Of a DNA stretch of 64,000 nucleotides, positions 1 to 10,296 are shown piece by piece. The stretch is from assembly GCA_013339765.2 (NCBI GenBank), contig CM023453.1, positions 31,023,968-31,087,967 on the forward strand, in the 5' to 3' direction. The translations under genes were made by a program, and so were the position numbers. The notes under the pieces are model-generated. The model was not told the DNA's origin and made no database searches. It saw nothing but the letters and a program-made list of their open reading frames with translations. Position 1 is the stretch's first letter; each line of letters begins with the position of its first letter. Origin of the DNA: Haemaphysalis longicornis. Its lineage: Eukaryota; Arthropoda; Arachnida; Ixodida; Ixodidae.

Positions 1-279
1 AAATTAGGCGCTACTACACGTTTGTGGCAAGTGATTTTGTAAATAATGTTTCGTAAATAATAATGGCATGCGCCGGAGTATTGGCGCCGCTGGTGCGGTG
101 CCCTCTGTAGAAGTGAAATAAGGTGTTGCAGAAGCGTAGCCCGCGCGCCACGCTGTTGTTTTTCTGTTTTATTGTTATAAATCTCTAGTATATTTCCTTT
201 AGTTTGGATTTGCAAAACATTGTGATCAGTCTAGGCCGACTTCTGCGAGGAGCGATGGAAACCAGGGGGATCATAGTTC
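1..279. other. unassigned sequence at window start
   Basis: No coding frame, RNA gene or clear repeat boundary could be supported here. A phrase resembling the common tick repeat end (gtgccctctgt, near position 100) is too short to assign. Confidence 0.3.
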
Positions 280-427
280 TTATTAACCGTTCTGGACACC
301 GATGCGTTCGAATTGTCGGGAGTTTCCCCTCCTTAAATTGTACAGGGATGTGCGGGGATCAGGGCGTAAGTTCAAATTAATCGGAAGTTCGAATTGACCG
401 AGTTAGAATTAACGAGCTTTTACTGTA
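280..427 (-). repeat. terminal part of a Tc1/mariner- or pogo-type tick repeat
   Basis: Read on the minus strand from 427, the sequence begins tacagtaaaagctcgttaat and then shows repeated taattcgaac-like phrases. This is the style of termini seen on TA-flanked non-autonomous repeats in ticks. Only one end was found, so it is a partial copy. The family is inferred from the style of the terminus and no transposase is present. Confidence 0.35.
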
Positions 428-1037
428 TTTTTTCCTTCATAGCAGCGCGAGACTAAACAATGGCTTCAGAGTAAACATTGGTGAAGCGGGAAAACACATG
501 TGTGGCGAAAGTACCTAGACGGGACCATGCCCTGCTCATAAATTGATTGACCAAACACGTAAGCTGATGCGGTAGAGGTCTAGAGACCCAAAATGTATTA
601 CAACTGTTTACTGCCAATGAAGCACTCAAATACAATACAATGGTTGCGGAAGAAAACCGGGAATAGAAATCCGCGAGTTTCTTTTTTTTTTTTGAGAAAA
701 TCACGTGGTCCCATGTAGACAACGTTCCTTCCCCGGGGCAGCCGACGACAGTAGGATGTACAGGGTGTTACGACGATAATTGGAACACTAAATTTTTCTC
801 CTGGGCGAACCACTTCTCGGTTCGCGCTAAGGATTCTCACGAAGGGCGCATTTTGTGGTATATTTTTGACACCAAGAACAACAAGGTGTATTTTGTGTAT
901 TCTGAAAATAAACAACCTGTGTATTCTGAAAATAAATAAAAACCAATTTCGCGTATGGGAAAACGGCGCCACCTGGGGTATGCAGAGCAAAACGGACGAT
1001 GGGAATTCACGGTAAGAAGGCGCCAAATGATAGGCGC

Positions 1038-1323
1038 CAAAATATCAAAGCAGGTGAGGAAACAAATCCAATGTTTATTGGCAACGATGAACCGTGGGAA
1101 TATTTTAATGATTGGTATCAGGTGTTATGCAACTATTTATAATTTGTATATGTGTGGTAAAAGGAGCTGAATGAGGTAGCAGAGGATTAGAAAATCTTTC
1201 ATCCCTAGTTTAGGATGTTCGCAAATACTTGCATAACAGCTGATACCAATCGTAATGAAATATTCCCATGGTTCACCGTTGCCAATCAACGTTGGATTTG
1301 TTTCCTACCTGCTTTCATATTTT
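1038..1323. repeat. inverted repeat with ~95-bp arms
   Basis: Left arm 1038-1132 and right arm 1225-1323 are reverse complements with scattered mismatches. They share phrases such as ggaaacaaatccaa on the left and ttggatttgtttcc on the right. The spacer is about 92 bp. It is nested inside the larger foldback. Confidence 0.7.
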
Positions 1324-1351
1324 CAGATCGTCTGCTACCTCATTTGGCTCC

Positions 1352-1799
1352 CATGGAGTTTCATACTAATATATACTAAAGGGAAATCTCGCGCCACTGT
1401 CTAGGGGAGCCGCGCTTCAGCTAGCGTTCCGTCATGTACCGGGCTGGCACGTTCCAGTTGTCCTTGGCGTGGCTCATGAACTGGCTGAAAAATTGGCTCT
1501 GGCTGCAAAAAGCAACACTATTACTGTAAAAGGTTCATCAAATTTGTTTTGTTATTTTAAAATTGAACCTTCAGAAAGATTAATTTGTCAGTGATTATGT
1601 AGATGTTTCATGCACGCTGAACAAGAAAAAAATGTTACCCTTTTTTGTTGATTTTGGCTGCGAGAAAAAAAAAAGAAGCCATGCGGCTAACCAAGCCAAG
1701 TAGTCAAGGAACGTCGCTAGCTGCAATGGCGCCGCCCACGGCGGCCCGCAACTGCAGCGCCAGATTTCCCTCTAGTATATATTAGTATGAAACTCTATG
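1352..1799. mobile_element. 448-bp MITE with 8-bp target duplication (hAT-like)
   Basis: The terminal inverted repeats are about 45 bp: catggagtttcatactaata at the left and its mirror with one change in this stretch at the right. The octamer ttggctcc is directly repeated immediately outside both ends (1344-1351 and 1800-1807). An 8-bp duplication is the hAT hallmark, although P-type elements also give 8 bp. No transposase frame is present, so it is non-autonomous. A related terminus lies near 18919-18960. The family is inferred; the boundaries are seen directly. Confidence 0.7.
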
Positions 1800-1842
1800 T
1801 TGGCTCCTTCCTACCGTGGAAGGAGCCAAATTAGGTGTATAG

Positions 1843-1984
1843 TGAAATTCGAAACAGCGCAAAAAGATGGGACAAGCAAACGACGACACAAGGCGCCTTG
1901 TGTCGTCCTTGTGTCGCCTTGTGTCGTCCAGCGCCCTGTGTCGTCGTTTCCTTGTCCCGCCTTTACGCGCTGTTTCGAATTTCA
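1843..1984. repeat. foldback hairpin with gacgacacaa-type arms
   Basis: The left arm (1843-~1905) contains gaaattcgaaacagcgc and gacgacacaagg. The right arm carries the mirror images ending in gcgctgtttcgaatttc. The middle is a run of gtgtcgtcc-like repeats. The 3' flank (tatgcaccaccaactagccc) resembles the flanks of the hairpin at 18018-18133 and of segments near 23100 and 51770, suggesting one dispersed family. Confidence 0.6.
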
Positions 1985-2395
1985 GTATGCACCACCAACT
2001 AGCCCAAACCACCGTTCTAACGCAGTCCAAAATGAGGTAGCAGACGATCATAAAACCTGTTTTCACATATTCTGATCATCTGCGGCCTAATCTGGCTCCT
2101 TCCTGCCGTGGAAGGAGCGTGAATACCCATCATCCATTTCGCTTTGCCTACCCCAGGTGGCGTTCTAAGATCGGCTTGCGCTGGCTCGCACGACCAAATC
2201 GGCCGCCATTTTCCCATAGGCGAAAATAGTTTTTATTTATTTTCAGAATCAGCAGGTAAGTACCGTCGTTGTTCCTGGTGCCAAACAACATACACCACAA
2301 AATGCGACCTTCGTGAGAATCTTTAGCGCGAACAGAGCAGTGGTTCGCCGAGGAAAAAAAATTAGTCTTGCAATTATCGTCATAACAAACTGTAT

Positions 2396-4892
2396 ACGAA
2401 CAATAAAACTGAGCAATCGTGCATGGCATTGAAAATGCGTACGTTTAGATAAGCAGAATCTGAGCTAGTTGGGGTATGGTAACTTAAACGGGGCTTCTAA
2501 AAATGTTAACATCTTTGTGTATCGTTAATTCTGTTTGTTTGTCCTCTAATTAAATTTTAGGCTGACCAGTATAAAATTAAAATGCGTACGGAACGCACGA
2601 AAGAAAAAAAAATACCTCCGACAAATAAAGCAATACATAAGGTCTCATTTTAAGGGTACATGAAGACAAAATAAAATTTTGTTTATTTTGAAAAGGCAAA
2701 TGCTATACTTTGGTAGCTTTCTTAATGCCGTTCAAGCCCCGAAAAACGTTATCTTTTAACAACAAAAATGGCTAGAAATATTGAAAGACGTTCAAATTAC
2801 TCGCCACATGATGTCAAAAGTTACGTCGAAGGAAGCGATGATGATTGATGAATTTTGCTGAACTGAGAAAATATAAAAAACATTTGTCAGTCAGTTAACT
2901 GCACTCCAGCGTTCGAGTAGTACGGTCAAACGGAACCTGAGGCGTTACGTGTCTTTCGCTGTGGATTTTGTCGTCTGCCGGCCAATCGCACAAGTATGTT
3001 CCTGCGACTTAAGTTCCGGCGAGAAAGCTGGCCTGCGAGTCGACGCTACTTCGTCTGTTTTCCCTAATATTTAGTTTCGCTGCTGGAAGTTCGCGTTGAA
3101 GTCGGAGTCATCGTCGTTGTAGCAATGCAGACTACTGAATAAATCAGATTTCGTTTTGTCTTCACGGCTGCTTGGTTTGTAGCTTCTTTTTTTCACTCCG
3201 GAAGCTGACTATATGAAGCGACAGTCGCAGAAGATCACGTCAATGGTCCGAAAGACGCCTATTAGAACCCATGCAGTGTGGCCAAGACGTGATTTCCTAT
3301 TCTCGTTACTCGCTGGTACCAGGCACGCCAAATTACTCGGCCGCCTCGGCGAAATTGGCCTCCGGTGTCCGCACGGAGCCGTCAACACCGGAGTCCGTAG
3401 TGGGTCCCAGGGGTAGCATCCATCAGGCCCAGATACGGTAGGCGCTGTCCCGAGAGGCGCTGCCAGTCGCCCATGCTGTGCTATGGACACTTGCATGGGG
3501 ACTGGTGCCTGAAAGTCTGCGTGCACGCACACCTAGCTTATATACCTTTACCGCTCGTATTGATCCCCGACTCTACACAGATAGCGTCTACTTGCCGCGC
3601 GCGCAAATCAATTCAGAAAAGGCTTTGCTAAGGTGCATGCCTTGACGGGGAAAGGGGCTTTCAAGGCGGAACTATTTACAAGGTCTGCATTCAGCGATAG
3701 GACGTTGGTGCGGCGGTGTTGCGTCGGTGCAGATAGTGTCGTCAATCCCTTTCATAGCAAGTGATTAACTAGCCTGCAGAGGTTTACAGGAAATGCGTAG
3801 GAATAGTTCCATGTGTGCAAGCTGACAACAATTCTAGGATAACTAGAGCATGTTTCCTAGCGCAGAAAAGAGACGCAAACACAGAAAAATGTGGATCGGA
3901 CAGGTGCTAGTTCTTGGTGCATGAATATGCGTCAAAGATTGTAAGCAATTTAGCATTCCCCTTCGCAACGTAGAGACCCCTTTCCGAAATCGCAAAGGAT
4001 CCCAGTTTAGCTGCTCTTCTTCATTTTGTCTTCTTTTCTGAACGTGGCCACAAAAGCGTATTCTCACTGTTTCACGGTCCGGCAAACCTATAAGAGCGCT
4101 TGCTTAATTACGGAGACAGCAACGTTGGGGCAGCGAAAGTTAAAAGTGTCCTAAGCCTTCATATGCTGGGTTCAATAAAATACGCTTGGCATAAAAGCTT
4201 AAATTTATTGTTTCAGAATGTCGCACAGTTATACAGTGATCACTGTAATCGCCTCATTTACCAATTCCGGAGGTGTTAGGCTCCCAACGCTGTCGCTGTG
4301 CATCTTGCGGTCTCAGAGTCAAGACCCGCGCGAATTTCGTCTGAAGTATTTAGGGTTTGTAGCCGTATATTATGGATACCGCGTAAGGCACACGAGCTTC
4401 TCCCCAATACGCAGATTGTATTATTCCTTCGTTTTAAGCAAACAGAGTTGTTCTTAGCGTTAATGCGGTTTTTAGAAAAGGAAATATTTGCAGCTGGTCT
4501 TGTATTACTATAGTTTCAGGGGCAAGAACCTTGTCTGCATTGGTTAAACCTTTAACTTTTAATCTAATGCGGAAACACAGGTGGCCAGTGACAACCTAAA
4601 AAACTTCTTCTAAAGGCTATGGAAGGACATAAAAGTCTACGGCTCTTCAGTCACCAGCATTCAAGCTGACAACGGCTTTCCGCACACCTTTTTTTTTTTT
4701 TTTGTTTCTCTCCGCGGCTGAAAGAAGAAAGGGGTTTCACTTTCAGGTAATAAAAAAGTGAAGTTAAAGTTGAAGTTTATTTGACATGTTTGAAATAAAT
4801 TCATACAAATAATAATTCAGCAGGTTCCATTGTTCAAAAACTGTGGAGTGGACTTCCTATCAGATAAGGTGTAAAAGAACAGCGTTACAAAA

Positions 4893-4895
<3 letters not shown>
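2396..4895. other. no supported gene
   Basis: Nothing gene-like could be supported. The stretch near 2650-2700 (ttaagggtacatgaagacaa) resembles the terminus of the TIR family at 20510 and may be a solo or decayed end. Open frames near 3210-3530 overlap on both strands without codon bias. An aataaa at about 3138 follows a GC-richer segment, but no transcript structure can be argued. Confidence 0.3.
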
Positions 4896-4951
<56 letters not shown>

Positions 4952-4960
4952 CACACACAC
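4896..4960. repeat. (AT)n microsatellite running into (AC)n
   Basis: Uninterrupted AT dinucleotides to 4950, followed by five AC units. Confidence 0.98.
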
Positions 4961-7496
4961 AATAGTAGCAATAAAACCAGATGGATATCACACTAAAATA
5001 AATAAAGTAAAGATTTGGGAACAACGGAAACACTGCTAAAACACAAAAAGATACAGTGCAATCAGGTTTCCATATTATGCCCAAGTTAATAACTGAAAAC
5101 ATTTAGTTGGTATCGGGATGAATAGACAGAGCGAGACGACTTAAGGGGGTAGGTAATTAAGTTCAGATTGAAATGGCTGCAAATACGGTACTTTGTTTTT
5201 CGTAGTTAAAGCTAATCTTCGGTAGGATTAGGTTCTTGTGTTCTGAAGTGGCACGGCCTATTTAAGAATAATCCCTAACTTATTCTTACGGGATACAGTA
5301 CTCTTGTTTTAGATACACCGGTCGTGTTCACTTTCTGTGGGAACGACACTGGCTTTTGGTCTTTCACTTTTGGGCAAAAAGAAGCACCTGCGGAAGTTCA
5401 CTGCTCCTATACTGGAGCAATAAACTCGTCGCGCCTGCCGCGTCCTGCTCAAACAATAAAACCGCAATAAATGAAGGGATTGGCACTTTGACGATCTCAA
5501 ACAATCTACAAGAAAAAAAACTGACGGCTTCCCTATTATGTACTGTGCGGCGTATATGCAGTGCTTTTCAGCTCTTTTGGATTGTTTGCGTGAATGTGCT
5601 GTGCTGTGCTGCAATCTCAGGTTTCTCTCTATCCCTTTACGATCTCGAGATTGCAGCACGACCTTCGAACAGCCGAATTTTACTACGTCTGCTTGCTTTT
5701 TTTTTAATGTCCGGGATAATTCACTGCATTGAGATTAACTTTCTGCACAACGATGCCATAAAATGTTGTGACCTCAAAGGGAAGGTGGTTTTAATTTTAG
5801 CTTTGAGGAAGGCATAAGGCCGCAACCTATAGTTGCGGGGTAACTGGCTAAGCTGAGCTCAACGCAACGCGCCTGTAGAGGTACTGTTCAGCTTAACCAG
5901 TCTGATTCTGCATCACGCTGATTACAATTTATCAGCCTGTGTTCTCAGACAATAGCTTTAGGCACCTTATTGTTTTAATTTTGTCATATGCCGCAACTCA
6001 ATTCGCACAACATAAGCAGATTTAAACGAGCGTGGGTCTTCTGTAGTATCCGGCGGCAAACCACTCATATCAGAAGAGGCCTTCGTCGTGCGCCATACCT
6101 AAATAGGGTAATGGGTGGGTGGGTGAGGGGGTGGGTGAGTGGGTGGGTGGGTAAGTGAGGGAAGGAGGTCTTGTGGTCGCCAACATAGCTAATTTATCGT
6201 ATTGAATGCATAAACTTCTTCCGTAATAAGGCCATAAAAAACTTATTATCTCACTTGTTTCACAGCTTCGAACGCAATCCGCGCTGCAACGCCGCAAATC
6301 TTACCGCGGAAAGTGGTCGTAAAAATTGGAATCGTTCATTTAAATTCGGATTGTTTTTCACCACGGGCGCTATCCCATCTCCAGCTTCCTCAGCGCTATG
6401 GCTGCACTGCGTAAAGCATTTGTGGGACACAAGAGCGGAACGACATCAGCGGCACCTAGCATCAATTTGCTCTTTCCGGCGCCGCGTAATTGGGGACCAT
6501 ACTACAAGCAATATTCTAAAGATGCCATTCCCGCAAGCTCCTTTAAAAAATGTGCCTTGGTTGTTCAGGTAAACAAGTCCTGATTTGCTTAAGCCCGCGA
6601 CGCTTTCTTGACGCTGCTAGCAGTTTCAAGCTGTACCATGAACAAAACGATGGACACGAGGAAAACGAGCGGTACCATGAACAACACGTCAATGTTCCCG
6701 CTTACTGCCGAAAGAGTCCCGCTATACCGGAAGTTAATGTACGCTTATTTAATGGCTTTCATTCATTCGGTGAGCCTGAGAGGGAAATTGTGGGCGGAAG
6801 TTGTTTTATTACCGGCCTTGAAGATTTGTCACTTGCTTTCGGTACTCATCTTGCCAGCGTTTGTCAGCCGGAAGTAAATAGCAATCTTGGAGCCAATCTG
6901 AAGAACTTCCGGCCACAATTTCCTGTTCTGCTGAGTGGGAGGGCTCTACTAAAACCCCCCTCCTTTTCCAATGTGTTCCCTGCGAGAACTCAAGGACCCG
7001 AGATTTTTCCCCGTTAGTAAACATTTTCAACATACACGCTCCGAAAATAAAATAATGTTTCCTTCGTTTTCGTTTAACGTTTTTCACCGCTAGTATTTTT
7101 TTTTTCATTTTCTCCTTTGTTTTATTCATCTGATCTTATCATTAAAGCTAGGAAGAATAGTCTGGCAGCCGATAATTTGGCACATAATGCTTTTGCACTA
7201 AAATAAATTGGATGTATCATTGCTAGAAAAAACTGCGTAGAAAATTGGGCCGCAATAGATAGACAACCACAACCGGCTGAACACATATTGAGAGATCCGA
7301 AAAACAAGCAATGCCCAAAATTTGAAATTTCCCTATTAGGCAAACCCTGAGGCTTTTTTCTAGACATTCTTCTTAGGCCGCAGGGCAATCTTTCGCAGAA
7401 AAAAAAAGGCATAAGTTTGGGAAAACCCTCTGGTAAATTATGCTTACTGCAAGGCGCAGCCCCTGCCTTAGAGTACACTTGCCTGTACATTTGCTG
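4961..7496. other. no supported gene; GGGT-type simple repeat at 6106-6165
   Basis: No frame with coding character was recognised. The segment 6106-6165 is a degenerate (GGGT/GGGTGA)n tract with many closely spaced G runs, able in principle to form G-quadruplexes on the + strand. The open frame of about 150 codons near 6550-7017 has no family resemblance I can name. Confidence 0.3.
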
Positions 7497-8336
7497 CAGT
7501 GAATAGTCTTAAATACTTAGGAGTAACTATTTCTAATGATCTTAGTTAGAAGGAACATGTAAAAAAGATTTATTAGACTGCATAAATTAAACTACGATTT
7601 TTGCGTAGGAAGCTTAAGCTCGCTTTCAAGGACGCCAAATTAACTGCCTATCTATACCTGGTCAGACCGGCATTAGAATATGCTAGTGTCGTATGGGATC
7701 CTTGTGAAACAGGGTTAATAATATGCTTGAAAAAGTCCAACGAAGGGCAGCCCGATTTATTTTGTCTCGTTACTCTGGAACCGTATTCCGTTACTGAAAT
7801 ATTGCAATTACTTAATTTACCCTCCCTAGCCAAACGACGCCGCATAGCTAGACTAAGGTTTCTTTTCTTACTCTGGAAAAATCAGACACCTCTCAATACT
7901 TAGTGCTACTACGAGGCAGAACGCTAAGACGTACACATGAACATATTTTCCAGATCCCTCAACTACACAGTAATGCATACGCCAACTCATTTTTCCCCCA
8001 AACAATAAAAGTATGGAACGCTCTACCAACAACCGTTATCCAGAGTTACTCTGTAACACAGTTTGAGGACAAACTGAAGCGAGTGATGTCCTAAACAAAA
8101 ACTGCACTGTGAAAAAAAAATCTACCAAACTGGTTGTGTTCGTTTGCTTATAGATATTACTGTTAGGTGTGTTCTGTTATACTTCTGCGGTGATAAATCC
8201 ATACATTTTTCAAGTGACAATACTGATGTATAGTTTGTGTACACTCTGTATAATGTATTTCCTTGTTGTTCTTCGATTTGTGCTGTAACCCCACCCCTGT
8301 AACGGCCTCTGGGCCAACAGTATGCCTAAATAAAAT
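7497..8336 (+). mobile_element. 5'-truncated non-LTR retrotransposon (LINE), 3' end of ORF2
   Basis: The frame carries the region just after the reverse transcriptase palm: KYLGVT, then a stop, EHVKK, a short gap and RRKLKLAFKDAKLTAYLYLV, followed by RPALEYASVVWDP. It continues through a frame break near 7730 into LLNLPSLAKRRRIARLRFLF. The C-terminus has FFPQTIKVWNALP and ends about 8094. This is the familiar thumb and C-terminal part of arthropod Jockey/CR1-type ORF2 proteins. A 3' UTR of about 240 bp ends in cctaaataaaat at about 8336. The 5' part, including the catalytic YADD box, is missing. In-frame stops and a frameshift show it is dead. The clade is uncertain; LINE origin is confident. 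Confidence 0.8.
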
Positions 8337-8639
8337 ACGAGTGCGGATCATATACTAAAAACCACCCGCACCGTTGTTCGTATTTCAATTTATCCCGATA
8401 GTACATGCATACCTACATACATTCGTTACGTACAGGCGCCGTCATCAGTAATTGGAACAAGGATTTGTGAATATCACAAAATATTTGTCTTATTGGCTTT
8501 ATGACAACCATTACTGGTGTGCAGGAAGCTTTTTCTATTCGGGAGGACTCCTTGAAACGCATACCAATGCAGCCAGGCAGTCTTCGGAAGAAGAGATTCC
8601 TGTAAATTCACGGGACCATGTTCCAATTACTTTTGACGG
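8337..8639. other. no supported gene
   Basis: A short unassigned stretch between the LINE 3' end and the microsatellite. Confidence 0.3.
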
Positions 8640-9140
8640 TATCTCTACGTGCGTAAATGTATACATACGTACTTACGTAAATACATACATGGAGACGTAC
8701 ATACTAACATACACATACACGCATGCATGCATACATGCATACATGCATACATGCATACATGCTTACATACATACATACATACATGCATACTTACATACCT
8801 GCATACATGCCTACATGCCTGCATGCATGCATGCATGCATATACATACAGGCATACATGCATACATACCTACATACATCCATACGTATACATATACATAC
8901 ATACATGCACACATGCATACATGCACACATGCATGCATGCATGCATACATGCATACATGCATACATGCACACATGCATACATGCATACAGTACATACATA
9001 ACTAGCAATACATACATACATACATACATACATACATACATACATACATCATACATACATGCATACATACATGCATACATATACATACATACATACATAA
9101 CATACATACATACATACATACATATACATGCACACGTACA
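8640..9140. repeat. (CATA)n/(CATG)n compound microsatellite
   Basis: About 500 bp of tetranucleotide CATA and CATG units with a few gaps. Because the unit is 4 bp, all frames stay open and give spurious Tyr/His/Cys/Met-rich frames on both strands. Confidence 0.98.
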
Positions 9141-10296
9141 CGTACATGCACGCACACACAGAGAAAGAAAGGTATGGGGGAAATAGAGATTTGGGCGCCC
9201 ACAACAACACACGGCGGGCATGTACGTGCATCAGCTTTCTGCATAGCAGATGCGCCCTTTCACGACGCGGCGAACTCCGGTCAGATGGGATCGAAAAGGG
9301 CACCGGTGTGTGTGGATGTGCACGCCGAGGTTGCGGGGAGGCGTATATATCCCATTGCCATGCAAATGAGACGGCAGGAGAACGCGCCCGAGCCGTTTTC
9401 GTTCGCTTGTCGGTGGCATCGGGTGGCGCGGTTAACTTCGCCTTCGTCTCCCCTTGCTCGACGCACTCCGGCGGCCCGCCGTTTTTCCGAATGGTCGGAC
9501 CCGGCGCATATGCAAACTCCTGCGGAAAACGCAGCGCGCTGTGCGATTTTAACAACAAAAAATTAGAGAAAGTAAAAATTGGAATGTTTTTCGAGTTATC
9601 GTGTCGAACAAGAGCTGCTTTCCTGCGATGCGGAGGAGTTTAGATGCTAACAGACAGTTCGGTGTCACGGAGAAGGGCAGTTGCAGCGCTTGTTTCCTCC
9701 ACGCTGTTTCTCGGTGCAAGCGGTGACCAAGCCTGCCGGGACTCTCACTTTTTTCCATGCTTTTTAGCACGCCATTCTACCTGGTACAGACTCCCAACAA
9801 TGAGGAACATGCACTGGTAAAGCAGTACAGCTCTGGAGATTGGCGCGCCTTATATCTCAAGTGTAGATTCGGCTCCCTAAACCTTCAAACTTAAATTAGC
9901 ACAGCTGCCAGAGAAAAGCATGCGTGCTTTACCTTCTTGATGTGTGTGTCGAAAGACGCGGGTGGTCAGAAAATTTCCTAAAATAGCTTTTTTTTTGTGA
10001 TCGAGGCGACAGATGGTAACGTCCGTGGTAACGACACTTGGACGCACAGTTAACAGGGGTTGTCCAAAACGTAGCCTGCATGGTACGGCGTGTTTCATGC
10101 ACGGGTGTGCACTATATACTGTGCGGGTATGCATCACTTTGCTAGAACAGCTGCTGCAACTGCCGGGTATGAATCGCTGGAACCTAACGCTTCACGTTGC
10201 GGCTTCGCGACAGGACGTGAACTGGTTCCCGCAGCTTGACGTACAATCAGTACTTTTTACCAGTGATTACCGGATATTGTAGGCAACAATAGGAGG
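9141..10296. other. GC-rich unassigned stretch with TATA-like and octamer-like motifs
   Basis: Between 9170 and 9560 the sequence is GC-rich and open in several frames on both strands, but no family is recognisable. A TATATAT (9344-9350) is followed 9 bp later by ATGCAAAT (9360-9367), which matches the POU octamer. The pairing could mark a promoter, but no transcript can be assigned, so this is weak. The rest, to 10296, shows nothing. Confidence 0.25.

Larger units (their letters stand above)
760..2395. repeat. nested foldback (inverted-repeat) element
   Basis: The outer arms are about 765-1060 and 2045-2390, in inverted orientation and imperfect. For example gttacgacgataattg (769-784) mirrors caattatcgtcataac (2372-2387), and the segment around 830-900 mirrors 2280-2345. 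Between them lie a second inverted pair (1038-1323), an inserted MITE (1352-1799) and a hairpin (1843-1984). Long open frames on both strands here are by-products of the inverted arms and have no coding signal. The whole looks like a non-autonomous foldback transposon that collected further insertions. Confidence 0.6.

Noticed and set aside
6550..7017. 155-codon + strand frame
   Set aside because: No codon bias or recognisable domain, and other frames overlap it. Not supportable as a gene.
8452..9244. Long open frames on both strands rich in Tyr, His, Cys and Met
   Set aside because: They are translations of a CATA/CATG tetranucleotide microsatellite, which keeps every frame open.
9128..9643. 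171-codon frame on the + strand, with overlapping long frames on the minus strand
   Set aside because: Starts inside the microsatellite and is open because of GC richness. No family resemblance and no splice or polyadenylation support.
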